Shown here: piece by piece, positions 12,647-24,944 of the stretch
How the letters are laid out: every line of letters starts with the position of its first letter
Position numbering within the stretch: the stretch's first letter is position 1
Assembly: GCF_026210795.1 (NCBI RefSeq)
Contig: NC_089449.1
Coordinates: forward strand, 2,542,001-2,606,000
From: Rhizophagus irregularis
Taxonomy: Eukaryota; Glomeromycota; Glomeromycetes; Glomerales; Glomeraceae
DNA: 64,000 nucleotides
Direction of reading: 5' to 3'
Notes under the pieces: generated by a model
What the model was told of the DNA's origin: nothing
Seen by the model: the letters and a program-made list of their open reading frames with translations, nothing else
Databases searched by the model: none
Made by a program: the position numbers and the translations under genes

Positions 12647-13829
12647 GTAAGTAAGTAACGGAAATTGGCTAAGTAAGTAACGTAAAATTACTCAATTTAC
12701 GTTACTCTCCTTATATAAGGAACGGAACGTAAAGTCAATTATATTTACTTTACGTTACTCCCCTTATATAAGGTACAGAATGTAAGGTAAATTTAAAAAT
12801 TGGTTAAACTTAAAATTTTATTGCGAAAATATTTTAAAATTTTTTTTGCAAACACATTTATTCAAAATAATCGATTTATTTAATGAAATTTTATTTGCAA
12901 AATGCAAATATTAAATTTAAGTCACACATCTTCGATTTTAACGAAAAAAATCACTGTATTTATTTTAATGTAGTGATACAAATAAAAAAACAATAACAAT
13001 AATTAAAAAAGATAAATAAATTACAATGATCAAGGAGAAAAATGCTAATAAAAAAATGAAATAACAATGGAGTAATGGAAAGTAATAGAAGAAGAAAGGG
13101 AGTAAAAAAGAGTAATGAGAAGTGATAGGAAACAAAAAGGAGAAATAGGACATGATGGGAGATGAAAAAGAGTGATGGGAGATGAGAGACGAAGAGGAGT
13201 GATGGGAGACGAAAAAGAGTGATGAGAGACGGAAAAGAAGTGATGAGGGACAAAAAGAAATGATGGGAGACGAAAGGAAATGATGAGAGACAAAAAGGAA
13301 TGATGGGAAGTAAACAGGAGAGGAAAAGAAATAATGGGAGACGAATAATGAGAAGTAATATGAGGTGAAAATGATGAGGGACAAAAAATAAAAAAAATGA
13401 TCATGATAAGAGGTTGGGTAATGATAGGAAACCAAAAAAATAAATCATAAAGTAAAAAAAAATGAAGTTAGTAAATAAGATAAAAACGAATTAAAAAAAA
13501 TAAATAGAAAATAAAAAACATACCTTTATTTTTATAGAACTGAAAGAACTAAAATAACTAAATAAAAAATGAAATAAAATTAGTGAAAAACGAAATATGA
13601 AACAGAAACAAAATAAAAAAAAATAAAAAAATGAGTAAAAAACGAAACTATACTGAAAACGAGATTCGATAAACAAATAAACATGACGCGATCATGTGGC
13701 AAATATAAGGAGTAACGTAAAGTATTTACCAAAAAAATTTACGTTCCGTTCCTTACTATATAAGAGAAGTAACGTAATAGATCATGTGACTTTACGTTAC
13801 TTACTTTGTCAATTTCCGTTACTTACTTT
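12647..13829. mobile_element. 1.18-kb element with about 120-bp terminal inverted repeats
   Basis: The left end 12647-12770 and right end 13709-13829 are inverted copies. Both begin AAGTAAGTAACGGAAATTG, then repeat GTAAGTAACGTAAA, a CTTATATA block, AGGAACGGAACGTAAA, and CTTTACGTTACTCC. Agreement is high over about 120 bp with a few small gaps. The interior has no transposase and consists mainly of a purine-rich tract, so it fits a non-autonomous (MITE-like) element. I could not identify a target-site duplication. The superfamily is unknown. Confidence 0.7.
13040..13680 (+). repeat. Purine-rich degenerate tandem tract
   Basis: About 640 bp of almost uninterrupted A/G on the plus strand. It includes a degenerate unit of the form GTGATGGGAGACGAAAAAGA repeated many times between 13150 and 13360. 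Minus-strand frames through it are only Ser/Phe/Leu/His low complexity and are not credible genes. It forms the core of the element at 12647-13829. Confidence 0.75.
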
Positions 13830-14059
13830 CTATATATTCCACGGCAATGAACCGATCCTAAAAAGAAAAATCCCGGAACTGACCGAACCTAAAAGAAATC
13901 AACCCGACACCAATAAAAAATCATTACCACTTACCGTTAGACCACAGCTCCGCAGCAGAGTCCAACTGAAATCGACGAAAAATAATTTTATTATTATTTA
14001 ATTTTCACATGATTTTCCGAAATTTTTATAATTTTTAGCAAAAGAAAGTATGTCTCTTA

Positions 14060-14074
14060 GGGTGGGTGGGTGGG
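14060..14074 (+). other. Perfect G-quadruplex motif
   Basis: Four GGG runs are separated by single T loops (GGGTGGGTGGGTGGG), the most stable intramolecular quadruplex pattern, in an otherwise AT-rich spacer. The rest of 13830-14378 holds no gene; it has a CCGGTTAA-rich stretch at 14310-14335. Confidence 0.85.
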
Positions 14075-14378
14075 TGACGCGTTAACGTCATTGTTAACAT
14101 AAGATTAGTTTTCGAGTGATTTCATTTTTAAGATGCTAACTTTGATTTATTTTAATATGATCGGCAGCCGACAAATCTTTTAGTGGTGTAAATAAGTTAT
14201 TTTGAAGATGATCATTCAAGGTTCCGGATTTGGTTGGAGGTTTCCTATTCAAGAAAAGTATCGGAAAAGCATAATACGAGGTATACAGATAGTACTGCGC
14301 ATGATCTTCGTCAACCGGTTAAATGTTAACCGGTTAAAGCTAATATTACTATAACAAAATTTTTTTTTTGAACAATGT

Positions 14379-17300
14379 GTTTTTTTTTTTTTTTTTTAAA
14401 ATAGTAATGCGTTTTATTAATTATTTAAAATTGAATACAATTACATAATTAAATTACAAAACACGTAGAGCAAAATGAAATAAATTTCATTAAACCCTAT
14501 AACTAAGTATTTACAGAACAAAATTTATATTAAACTAATACTAGTACTAAAAATTTTATGTAATTATTTTCTATTCTAATAAAATGGTAATTTAACTATC
14601 GTATCCCATGTTCTATCTATGCTATTACCATCCGTTATTGTACCTGTTAATTTTCCCAAAGTTACTATTTTAATTTGATTATTTATATTTTTTCTTTCAA
14701 TTTTTTCGCGATTTTCATTTGTTTTTTTATTTTTGTTATTTTCTAAGAAATCTCCTTTACTAACGTCAGACATCTGTTTCTTTGATCTTAAATCTGATTT
14801 CTTTATTTCGTCCTTTTCTTCTAATCTCTTGACTTCTTTGCATCGTGGAATCCAAATTCTTCTCTTTATTTCGTCATATATGAAATTCCAAAGCTCTTTT
14901 ATAATTCTTTTATCTTCTTTATTTTTTGAAATATTGTTAAAATTGTCGTTAAAAATTCCTCTGATCAGTTCCCATTTTCTGCTTTTTCCTTTCAAGATTA
15001 CTGAAGGGCTTTCGAGTATTATTAGAAATTGACATAAAATATCTCTCAATATTTCTATATCTTTGTATTTGTCTTGCTTTTTCAATAATATTTCTAATTT
15101 ATATGGTGATTCTTGTATTATCTCATCTATAGAAGCTTCGTTATCTTCACATATCCATACATGTTCCCAATTTTCTTCTTCTTTTTCTCCGCATCTTAAA
15201 CATTTCGTAGATTCTATTTTATTAGTATTTCTTTTATATAAAATTTGATATGTGGGTAGGTCTTTCAAAATATTCTTGATCCTATATGATCGATCTCTCG
15301 CATCTTTATCACCGCATTGTCTTGATGAGAAATTTATTCTGTTACTAATAAATTCTAAGGTTGCTTTCCAGTCAAATTCTTTTTTGTAATTGTATACGAA
15401 CAAATCATCCAATTTATCGCTATTTAGTATCTCGTTCTTCCATATAGCATTTGTGATTTTTTTACGCCATGCTCTATATCCTCCTGTTATTAATCTATTA
15501 TTCCATATCAGATTGAATTCGTTAACAATTAATGCTTCGTCTATTAATTTGAATTCTTCTTTTGTCGTATCGATATTTGACATGTGTTTTAGAAGATCTT
15601 CAAGTCCTCTTCTAAGCTCTTTTATCTTATCAGATTTTTCATCATTTACTTCAATTAATTTTATTTCGTTATTCTCTATAAAATTTTCTATATAAAGCAA
15701 TTCTAAATAATAATCACTATCTATTTTCCTCCTATTACTAAATTTTTTAATAAATTCTGATATTAATTGGACAATTTTCCTGTTCACTCCTAAAATTAAT
15801 TCACTATTACCATTTATTATTAGTAATCCTAAAATAATACTCCTCAAGATAATTTTGAATTCATTCTCATGAATACTTTCATGATTCGCCATCATAAATA
15901 TTTCGTCTCTTTCATTTTCTATTTTAGATTTTCTTATCTTCCATACTATAGTGTAAAAGTAAGTCCTTTTACCTTTTTTGTTAATTTTTGATTTATTTTT
16001 CTTTACTTCTATAATCATATAATTTCTATTTATTTCTGAATTTGAATCGTTACTTTCTATAATATTGTTTTTAATATTATTGATAAAATTTTCATTCGCT
16101 CGTATCGTATTATCTATTGTTTCTATTTTTTTATTATATAAAACGTCGCTCCTTTCTTCTTCCGTATAGGTCCTCAACCATGCATTTTTTTTAAAATGTT
16201 GTTTAAGGTTTCGTAAGGCTTTATAAATTCGTCTTCTTTTCTCTTTTCTATTTTTCTACTAAACTTCATCACTACTAACTATACCTCTATTTAACTCATC
16301 GTTCTCTATATATATTAAGCAATTATTATATTCTTTTTTTTTACTTACATTTCTGTAGCATCCTTCACAAGCTATCAAATTTGGCGAATTGTTTAAATTG
16401 TAAGCATCGTCCGCTAAAATTAAATGTCTTCCTATCCTTTTGTGATTTTTACTAAAAGATCGTTTTTTATCTTCAACAAATAAAGGATGTTCGTCATCTC
16501 TTTCACTCCAAGTAATTATATAATTTTTATTCGTTTTCTCATTTTCGTCAAAATAATTAATATTGATATTTTTCTTTTGCGTTATGTCTATATATTCATT
16601 TTTTATTTTTCTTATCTTTCCCTCTTTGTCTTCTAATAATTTTTCTTCTATATTTTTAAACCATTTTGGAATTCTTCCTTTTATGTTAAGGCCTTTTTCT
16701 TTTAGCAAATGTTTCCATTTTAGAAGAGTGATCCCGTCTGCTTCTAATATATCCTCTATAAACATCACGTTTTTTGCTTTTCTTGAAGACGTACTTATAT
16801 TAATATATTTAGTATCCATTATATCTATTAGGTCAATTGTACCTCCTTTAATCCTATGTTTGTCTTTATTTCTGTAAATCTCGTGATTACATATTTTAAT
16901 ATTTTCGCTGTTTAGGATTTTTAATGTGTCTAAAATCCAATTATTTTTTCTATTGCTTGTAATCAGAATTTCACCTGGGCACTTCGATGTCCAAATTTTG
17001 TTTTGTTCTTGCGTTATTTTTATTTTAAATATCATTTTCAGCTTTTCATTCCCATTTGCCTGGTAAATTAAATTTTTGCACAGCATTTCTATTTGTAAAT
17101 CGTAAATATGTTTGACACCTAATAAATCTTTTTCGTATAATATAAAATTAGGAGTTGATTTCTCTAAACCTGCCCTCTTCTTTATTATTGCATTGATTCT
17201 TGTCATCATTTTGTTACATTCGTCTCTTTTTAATACAATTGCCATCAATTGATATTCTATCCTTGGCATGATCACGATGTTCCAAATAGCGATTATTTGC

Positions 17301-18085
17301 TTTTCATTTAATTTTTCCAGTTGAAGATATTGCAGGCACTGTTTATTATTGTTGATATTTTCTTTTTATAGACATCTCTTTTATTATCGTGTCGGAAGAA
17401 AATCCCTAAGTATCTGTTCCCTCTTCGTTATTAACCTTTGTAATAGGTTCTCCTTCTATTATTAAATCTTCAACTTTATTATTTATTTTTATAAGTTCGT
17501 ATTTCGACACGTTGGCCTTAATATCGTTGATCTTGAAAAACTGATGACAAATTTCTATCAATTTTTTCAATTGTTGTTTATTTTTACTAATCAATGTTGT
17601 GTCGTCTATAAATGCTGTGACGTTAATTGATATTTCTAATAATTCTTTTTCGTTGTTTCCTCGATCAATTATTTTTTCTTCATTTAAACTATAACCCGTC
17701 TCTTCTTTTAATTCGTTTAATCTACTTAAAAGTGGGTCATAGAATATTCTCCAGAGTATCGGTGACCATACCTCACCTTGGTCTATGCCGTCTTTTACAT
17801 GGTAACTTTCTGTCAGTTCATTATTGACTAGAATCTTATTAAATCGATTTAATGATATATCCATTACTAAATTTATGAAACTTTTTGGCAGCTTAATTCG
17901 TTCTAGCTTTTTCTTAACATTGTCATGTTAACTGAATCGTAAGCCTTTGATATGTCCATTAAAAGTATCCAAGCTTCTTTTTTGTAATTGTTAGCATCTT
18001 CAATTATTGTTTAGATCATTTTTATAGGTTCTAATGTACTTTCATTTTTAAGCGCCGCAAAGTTTGTGTTCATCAATATTACTTT
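14379..18085 (-). mobile_element. 5'-truncated non-LTR retrotransposon (LINE)
   Basis: The element lies on the minus strand. Its 3' end is marked by an 18-base run of T on the plus strand at 14380-14397 (a poly-A tail in element orientation). Recognisable reverse transcriptase, a LINE C-terminal zinc knuckle and an RNase H-like region follow in the usual order. Coding similarity stops at about 18085, inside the RT region, directly against the TIR-like start of the next element. The 5' half (any ORF1, endonuclease and start of RT) is missing. I could not confirm a target-site duplication. Confidence 0.8.
14576..18085 (-). pseudogene. LINE reverse transcriptase / RNase H-like polyprotein, broken
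   Basis: Open segments in RT order are about 17900-18085 (NFAALKNESTLEPI, then LLMDISKAYDSV with the first catalytic Asp), 17406-17864 (GIDQGEVWSPILWRIFYDPL; catalytic motif FIDDTTL), 16259-17400 (RYLGIFF; thumb/connection region), and 14576-16177. The last includes an RNase H-like region (ESIHENEFKIILRSIILGL) where the expected TDS aspartate is replaced (LGVNRK), and a zinc knuckle CLRCGEKEEENWEHVWIC. Stops and shifts between segments (around 17900, 17400 and 16180-16260) make the gene non-functional. Function in an intact relative: target-primed reverse transcription of the element's RNA. Confidence 0.8.
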
Positions 18086-18420
18086 ACTGGGCAAGCCAAT
18101 TTTTTTACGATATCATAAAAATACCTTTAAAGCATATTTTAGCTTGTCATGATGCCTTAAAATCATTATTAAAATTAGGATGTCTTTAGGATATTAGAAA
18201 AGGTTTTTGAAATTGAACTTCTATGAACATTTTAAATGCAAATAAAGATATTTACATGCAAAATAATTTTAAATGCTTTTAATGTGCTTTTGATAACTAT
18301 ATGATAATTATATCATTATGATGTCATTACAAGCTTGTACTCAAAGCAACTATTACGATATCATATAATATTTAATACTAATTGAAGTTATAAGTTTATA
18401 CTAGTATTTTATCTATTACC

Positions 18421-20193
18421 TTAGATATTATTGATAACATTAGCATAAAAACGAGATTTTAACACTAAGTCTTTAGTGATATGATCTAATCCTTTTATCT
18501 TATTTAAGGTCCCTTCGTGATCACCATTACCATTCAATTTTTCTCCAATATGGAAGCTTAATGCTCTGCACAGGAATGATTTTAAAATATCCAATGCATC
18601 CGTATCATCTTTCATTGTAGGCGCATAAATTAAATATGTATTAAAAATACAACGTGCAAAATCATCTGTAACATATTCTACAATTATCGATTTAGTAAAG
18701 GTGCGAATTCTACTGGCATTTCTGTTAATAAAATCCATGATTAAATGATATGATAATGAGTAACTAAATAAACCAACGTGAATAATAGTTAATACTCACT
18801 TCTTTTTTTGATAACGCTCAATCATGATATCAGCATGTTGTGATAAATCATTATTTAAATTACAGCGATATGCTTGAAAAAACTTCTTTGCTTTACCTCT
18901 TGCTGTATTTATATCAGATTCATCTTCAAACGTTAGCTTTTCTGGCCACATTGTATTGATTATTAATTTGAGGGTTGTATCAGAAAGATTTCACATTTTC
19001 ATAAACAGTGGTTTTGTAAACTCCATTATGGTAGTTATTACATGATTTTGGTCCTAAAATATAAATAAAGGAATGTAAATAAAAAAAAGTAATAATACCA
19101 TTAATAAAAAAAAACTTAAATTTACCCAGTATTTCCGTTTTTGAGATGCAAATGGAGATGAGGAGGGTGGCAATGATATAAAATCTGCATGATTATTAAA
19201 AAATGATTTGACATGTTTTTCAACTTCACGATTAATTGCAGTTCGTATCATATCCTCTAGATTTTCTGATCTCAAAATATTTACGATTGCTGCAGATACT
19301 TCATGTGGAACTATATCTTCTGAAGAAATTACTGAATCTTGGGATATGGTTTCTTTTGAAAAACGTTGCTTCATCAATTTTCCAACAGAGGTAGTGGTCA
19401 ATGTTTGATTATTGGGTGATGTTTTATCTTGCATATCACCATCATGATCATCCGATTTCCAATTGTCCCAATCATCAAATAAACTAGATGATGACGTGAC
19501 AGAACTCTTGCTCATTCTAGTACTGCTAACAAAAGTACTATCGCTTAAAGGTTCAATTATTTCATCTAAGTGATTCAACTTTTGATATTTTCGTCCTAAT
19601 AAATATATGTAAAATTAATTGTAGTAATAGTATTTTGGATTACGGCCAAACTTTGTAGATATATTTACCATGTTGGCATCGCTCTTATAGCCATTCTGTA
19701 CCATCATTATTTTTGTCCCAACCTAGGATTTTTTCATATACCATTATTCAGTATAAATAATACTAATAATATAATATTTTTAATTAAAGTTTAATAAGCT
19801 TAAAAAATAAACTTACTTTTTTGATAATGCTGATCTTCAAGTTCACTTTCACTTAACGAGTCTTTGTCTTTGAAGTCTTCTTCAATATGAATTACAGGAG
19901 GACTTGCTGTTGAAGTCGGTACAGAATTTTTTTCACTGCTTGTTAGATTTGAAGGATTGGTTAAAGCTATAGGCAGGGTTTCTTCACAACTGGATTTATC
20001 AGGTTCAACTGCAGAATCTATAGAATCATTTGTTACTACAGCAGTTACTACAATGAGCGCATGTTTTTAATTAGTAATAATTTTTTTTTATTTTATATGT
20101 AAAAATCATCAGTTTATCAAATTTATTATTATTACCTTTTTCTCTTTTATCTATTGTACGAGTACGATTTTGAGATTTTCTTTTTTTGGGCAT
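18421..20193 (-). pseudogene. Six-exon companion gene of the CMC-like element, with two nonsense codons
   Basis: Six exons with GT-AG borders join in phase: 20136-20193, 19817-20047, 19669-19722, 19126-19595, 18800-19053 and 18421-18763. They total 1,410 nt (470 codons) with a start at MPKKRKSQNRTR, a basic nuclear-localisation-like N-terminus. The middle is Ser/Thr/Asp-rich, and the C-terminal part contains DFARCIFNTYLIYAP. Two in-frame stops interrupt it: TAA at 19685-19687 and TGA at 18991-18993, where neighbouring residues suggest an original Trp or Tyr codon. I do not recognise the protein family. Its position opposite a transposase, inside shared inverted repeats, suggests the second (TnpA-like) gene of the element. 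A host gene captured by the transposon is the alternative. Confidence 0.6.
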
Positions 20194-20867
20194 ATTTAAT
20201 AATTAAATATTTGATTCGTAGGAAATAAATATATGAAATCGCAATAAAAGAATATCTTATTATTTATATACTAAAAAAAATTACGTAGTTAAAAAAAAAG
20301 ATATTGTTAACATTTTTTTTTCTTTTTTTTTTTGTCATACAATTATACATAAATATGACAGTATAGACTATTTTTATATAGTTAGATGATTTACGTAATA
20401 TAATTATTTTCGCGTATGGATCGTACCAAAATTTTTTTTTTTCTAATATTATTTTTTTGGTCTTTAGACCCATTTTTTTTATATAGATTTTTCGAATTTT
20501 TCTAGATGAATTATGAATATTTTTTTTTCAGTCCTTTTTTTAGAGCAATCTTTCAATTGAATTGTGAGACATGCATTTGATTTGTCTCGTGATCTTTTTT
20601 TATAGTTGATTGGTGGATTACTAATGCTACTGTGCTTATCTTTATTTGATTAGTTTAAAAGCTACGGCTAATTTTTTTTTTTAATGCATTTTTTTTTCTT
20701 ATATGGCTAATTTTTTTTTTAACGCAACACAAAATACATCTGCAGCTGATCTAATGTTTTTATAGTTAAATATTTGATTGGCAGATTTAATTGATTACAA
20801 ATAGACAAATAGTTAAATAAAGTTTCGTTTCCTTGTCTTTTTCATATTTTTACAAATTTAACAATAT
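20194..20867. other. Divergent promoter region between the two element genes
   Basis: AT-rich spacer with many runs of T (8-10 bases) between the minus-strand companion gene and the plus-strand transposase. It presumably holds both promoters. No credible frame. Confidence 0.4.
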
Positions 20868-21178
20868 CTCGAGTTCGTTTCCATCAAACCACATTTACGA
20901 ATCCTCCTAGATATAAAAAAAGAACAAAGAATCATATTTCTACTATACAACAATCAGCTGCTAATATGTCACATTCAGGACTATTTGAATGGGATGACTT
21001 TTTGAACGATCAAATTTTTACAGGGCGTAATGGGGTATAATATACCATTCTTGTAACAATATAAATTATATTGAAAATATTAATACTTTCAAAGAAACAA
21101 CAATATAATAGTTCTGCTGCAGAAAACATACTTAACTCAAACTATTTAAACACGCCTAACATTCAACCATTAGAACGT

Positions 21179-21360
21179 GATATGGAAAACCAAGAAAAAA
21201 TACAACCCTTAGAAAGTGATGATGACGATGATATGGAAAATCAAGAAGGGATTCAACCCTTAGAATGTGATGATGATGATGATGATATGGAAAATCAAGA
21301 AGGGATTCAACCCTTAGAATGTGATGATGACGATGATGATATGGAAAATCAAGAAGAGAA
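21179..21360 (+). repeat. Three-copy 54-bp coding tandem repeat
   Basis: Three units encode DMENQExIQPLExDDDDDD inside the transposase remnant. Units two and three differ by one synonymous base, so the duplication is recent relative to the decay. Confidence 0.85.
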
Positions 21361-23632
21361 CTTTAACTCTTTACCATCATTTAAGACATATGATGGTTCG
21401 TCTCATATACCACATTATCAAGGAGAGTATGGGCCATATTTTCCTAGTTTTACAGCAATGGCGTTATTTATTTGGGTAACAAAACATATGATCAGTTCGG
21501 CAGCATATGAAGGTCTTATATCTATTTTGTTACATAAAAAGTTCCGTATTGAAGACGTGATCAAAAGTATATGATCAATTAAACGATTTCGTAATGGATT
21601 ACCATTAATGACAATAAGAAGCCATAACGTTAAAATTTCATCAAAAGATACCCATCAACATCCAAAAAATCAAAGGAGGCATATTTTTTTTCGGTTATGG
21701 ACTATATTAAAAGAATATTAAGTAATCCAAAGTTAAAAAATGATCTTTACTTCGGTGAAGGAATTGAATCTGATTCTAAATCTGAGTTCTGGCATGGAGA
21801 ATTATGGCAACGTTCACCTCTCTTTGGAGCGGAATGCTGTCATCATAATAATGGTAATATTACATATATTATATGTATTTATTAAAAAACTCCTATTAAT
21901 GATGATTTTTTTAAGTTACCTATTGTCCTGGTGAATTTATCAGATACATTAGATATGACACTGATACCCAGCCATGAATTGGACACATTTTTGCTATCAT
22001 TAAAAATGATAATGATAAATTACTTATTAAGATACGTTCTACTTTTTTCTATACAGAATTACCACGTACATATGCAAGATCACGGCAAGATTCCAGACTA
22101 CTTTGGTTAACAGAAAATCAAGAAATAATAGAACTTTCCCAAATAATTAACAAAGTTTCTGTATGGTTATATGATACTCAGAGACCGCTATCATATGAAT
22201 TTATAATCAAGGAAATTTTATATTATCATAATGGATGACCACTATTAAGGGATATCTCCTTAAGATATCGCCATCCTACCTTAAGTGTGCCATCTGAAGT
22301 ACACCCAGATTTTTATTGCAGGAGAATTAAGATCTTTTGTGATCTTTATTTTGACAACTTTGGTACTTATAGAAACATCTATCATAGCCTTGGAGGACTT
22401 TATCTTCAATTTGGAAATATGAAACTTACAAGTCGCCAAAAATTAAGAAATCATTTTCTGGTTGGGTTCGTTCCCTTCGGAGGAAAATTTGAAGATGCTA
22501 TAAAACTTTTTATTCAAGATATTCAGTATCTTGAATGTGGATTTTTAATGACAATTGATAATGAACAAGTATGGGTTTCAGGAGGGCTCGGGATCACTAC
22601 AGCAGATCTCCCGCAAGGGAATGATCTTGCTGGTACTCTTAGACATAATGCAACATATGGATGTCGAACTTGTAAAGCTTCACGTAATGATTTAACAGAT
22701 ATATCATTTGATATTGCTAAGCATGGACGCTATCATCATTTAACAAATATTGAGTTTAAAAATATACAATGTTTACCTAATATATCGCAAAAACATACAT
22801 TTGCAAGTTCATTAGGTCTTAGATTAACTCCAAATCCTTTAAATCAATTAATTTGGGATCGTCATATTAGTACACCACAGGACATTTTCCATTGCTTTGC
22901 GGGCAAAGCAAATAGGCTTCTTATCGCAACATTTGGGCTTTTGACACATTCTGGCGAAGATACTTTTACAGAAACATGGAAATTTTTTGAAGTTCCATCC
23001 TGTTGGTCTCAATGGCAAAATCCAATAACACACCTTGCAAGTTACTTTATGTCAGATATTTTGCGTCTTACTATGATTATTCCTTTTATCTTACGCAGGT
23101 GTCTTACGTCCAATCTATTAAAATGTGAAGCTTTAACAAGTATAAAGGAAAGACTAAATTTACGATCTCGTCACAATGTAATTAATAAAATAATTAAATG
23201 TTGAGTTCAATTTTCATTAACAACTCGTATGGTATTTTCAAAAACTTTAAGAAATGAAGATTATGAAACTATACAAAAAATGTTAGAATTAGAGTGCAAG
23301 ATGTTATTAGAGGTAATGTAATCTATTAACATTTTATAAGATAATTTATTATTTACTGATTTTAGTATATATCTAATAGGTTTTCCCTGAACAATTTAGT
23401 GGACTTCCAAATCTTCATGTCAGCCGGCATATTGTTGCACATGCTAAAACTTATGGTACAGCTTTTAATACATCCGTCTCTGTCAAAGAAATGGTACACC
23501 GAATACATAAAGGGGTTGTACCACATACAAACAAAAAAAATGTTGAGTTTGATTTAATTAAACGTGATAACACTTTGCAAACTTTAAGACACCTTTTGGA
23601 TGGAGGGCAAGATACTCGATTTGGACATAATA

Positions 23633-23921
23633 GCCCTGTTCATTTCTGTTCTGTTCTGTTCTGTTCCGATTTTAGTATAATTAATTTTAGCCAATTAAAA
23701 AATGGCGTGAATTGAGTAGAAAAATCGGGTTTGATCTGTTCTGTTTAATTCTAACCAATCATTTTAAGCATGTATTGCATTTTTAAATTTCGGAACATTC
23801 GGATCATCAATTTTTTTGATCCGTTGTTCCGGTTGTTGTTCCAATTTTTGAATGAATTTGATTGGCTGAAAAATATGGTAAAAATCGGAACAGAACAGAA
23901 CAGAACAGAAATGAACAGGGC
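23633..23921. mobile_element. 289-bp TA-inserted MITE inside the transposase exon
   Basis: The left end GCCCTGTTCATTTCTG and the complement of the right end are identical for 41 bp, including a (TGTTC)n stretch. Flanking TA dinucleotides at 23631-23632 and 23922-23923 fit a Tc1/mariner-type duplication. Removing the element plus one TA rejoins the host frame as RFGHNNIIGQG. It is too short to encode a transposase. Confidence 0.85.
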
Positions 23922-24944
23922 TAATATTATTGGTCAAGGCATTCAAAATATTGTTAATGACGTTAAATTAAGACCTTTATTAGATAACTGGTACGTAACT
24001 TCTTCATTATTGCCAAAAATATATAATGATGATAATATTGAAAGTATGTATATTATTTTACATTAATTGCATTATAAGTATTTTATATTATAATATAATT
24101 TTAATACTACTTACAATATTATAGATGCAAATATAGTAACATGTATACCGGAAATAATGGATATTAAAGTAAGGCTTAAATGAAATAAACATCGGCGCAA
24201 TCAAGAAAATTTCACTGTTGGGAATCATCTTAACGAATATTTATCCAATGAACTTGCTAATACATATGCGGAATATTATAAGGACAGAGGTGCTATGATA
24301 AATTCAAAAGTGGAATTTTATAACAATATTTCTTATGTTGTAAAAGATGATGATTGTTTTGTTGATGTACGATTACATGTAGGAGATGTCGTTGATGTAT
24401 TTGAAGAAGGTGAGACAGAAGAATCTTATGCTATTATTAAGGGAATTTTTACTCATGAACGCTCAAGAAAATTACATGCATTTGTAATTTTTGACTGGTT
24501 TGAAAAAATTGGAGAAAATACATTGTTAAAATGTCCAAAATATAGATTACAAGCATCCGAAGAGACAAGATGGAATAGAATATTTCCAATATCGTTAATT
24601 GATCATAATCCAAGGGTTCATTTTGTGCATAATTGTAATGAGAATTGTAATAACGAAAAACATGATCTTACAAATCATTGCTATTTGAAAAATATGTATT
24701 ATTATTTAGCTGTATAATAATATAATTTATTGGCATTTTAAAAATATATTAATAATATTCTGTCAACCTTAATAAAATTGTAAAAAATTATCATAAAATG
24801 GTTTTAAATACATAGTCAGGATGATGTATTTTATGATATTCCGGTAAGCATCAGAAATAGGGTTCTAACGTGGTTTTCAGAATGATTTTTTATTATGTAA
24901 AATGTCATTACAACCATCTTAAAATGCAAATTTTAAATACTTTC

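Larger units (their letters stand above)
20868..24717 (+). pseudogene. CMC-type (Plavaka-like) transposase, broken
   Basis: Pieces follow the order of a large fungal transposase. An N-terminal exon reads GLFEWDDFLND (about 20868-21035). Next is an acidic repeat region, then PYFPSFTAMALFIWVTKHM (21430-21500), EFWHGELW (21790), DLYFDNFGTYRNIYHSLGG (22340), FVPFGG, TTADLPQGNDLAG with HNATYGCRTCK (22600-22680), then VHFVHNCNENC and a C-terminal domain that resembles a BAH-like fold (24320-24717). Stops at 21573 (TGA) and 22240 (TGA), a shift near 21690 and 21890, a stop at 23204 and a 289-bp MITE at 23633 show it is dead. Short introns at about 23310-23380 and 24045-24124 are visible. The family normally cuts and pastes the element through its inverted repeats. 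Placement within CMC rather than KDZ is by eye. Confidence 0.65.

Noticed and set aside
12960-13676. Several minus-strand frames of 60-156 codons rich in Ser, Phe, Leu and His
   Set aside because: They arise from the purine-rich repeat tract. Three overlapping frames are equally open and none shows protein-like conservation.
14733-16877. Plus-strand frames of 60-104 codons opposite the LINE
   Set aside because: Antisense to clear reverse transcriptase and zinc-knuckle coding sequence.
20264-20473. A 69-codon minus-strand frame just upstream of the companion gene
   Set aside because: Lys/Ile/Asn/Phe composition expected from T-rich runs. It lies in the divergent promoter gap and has no motif.
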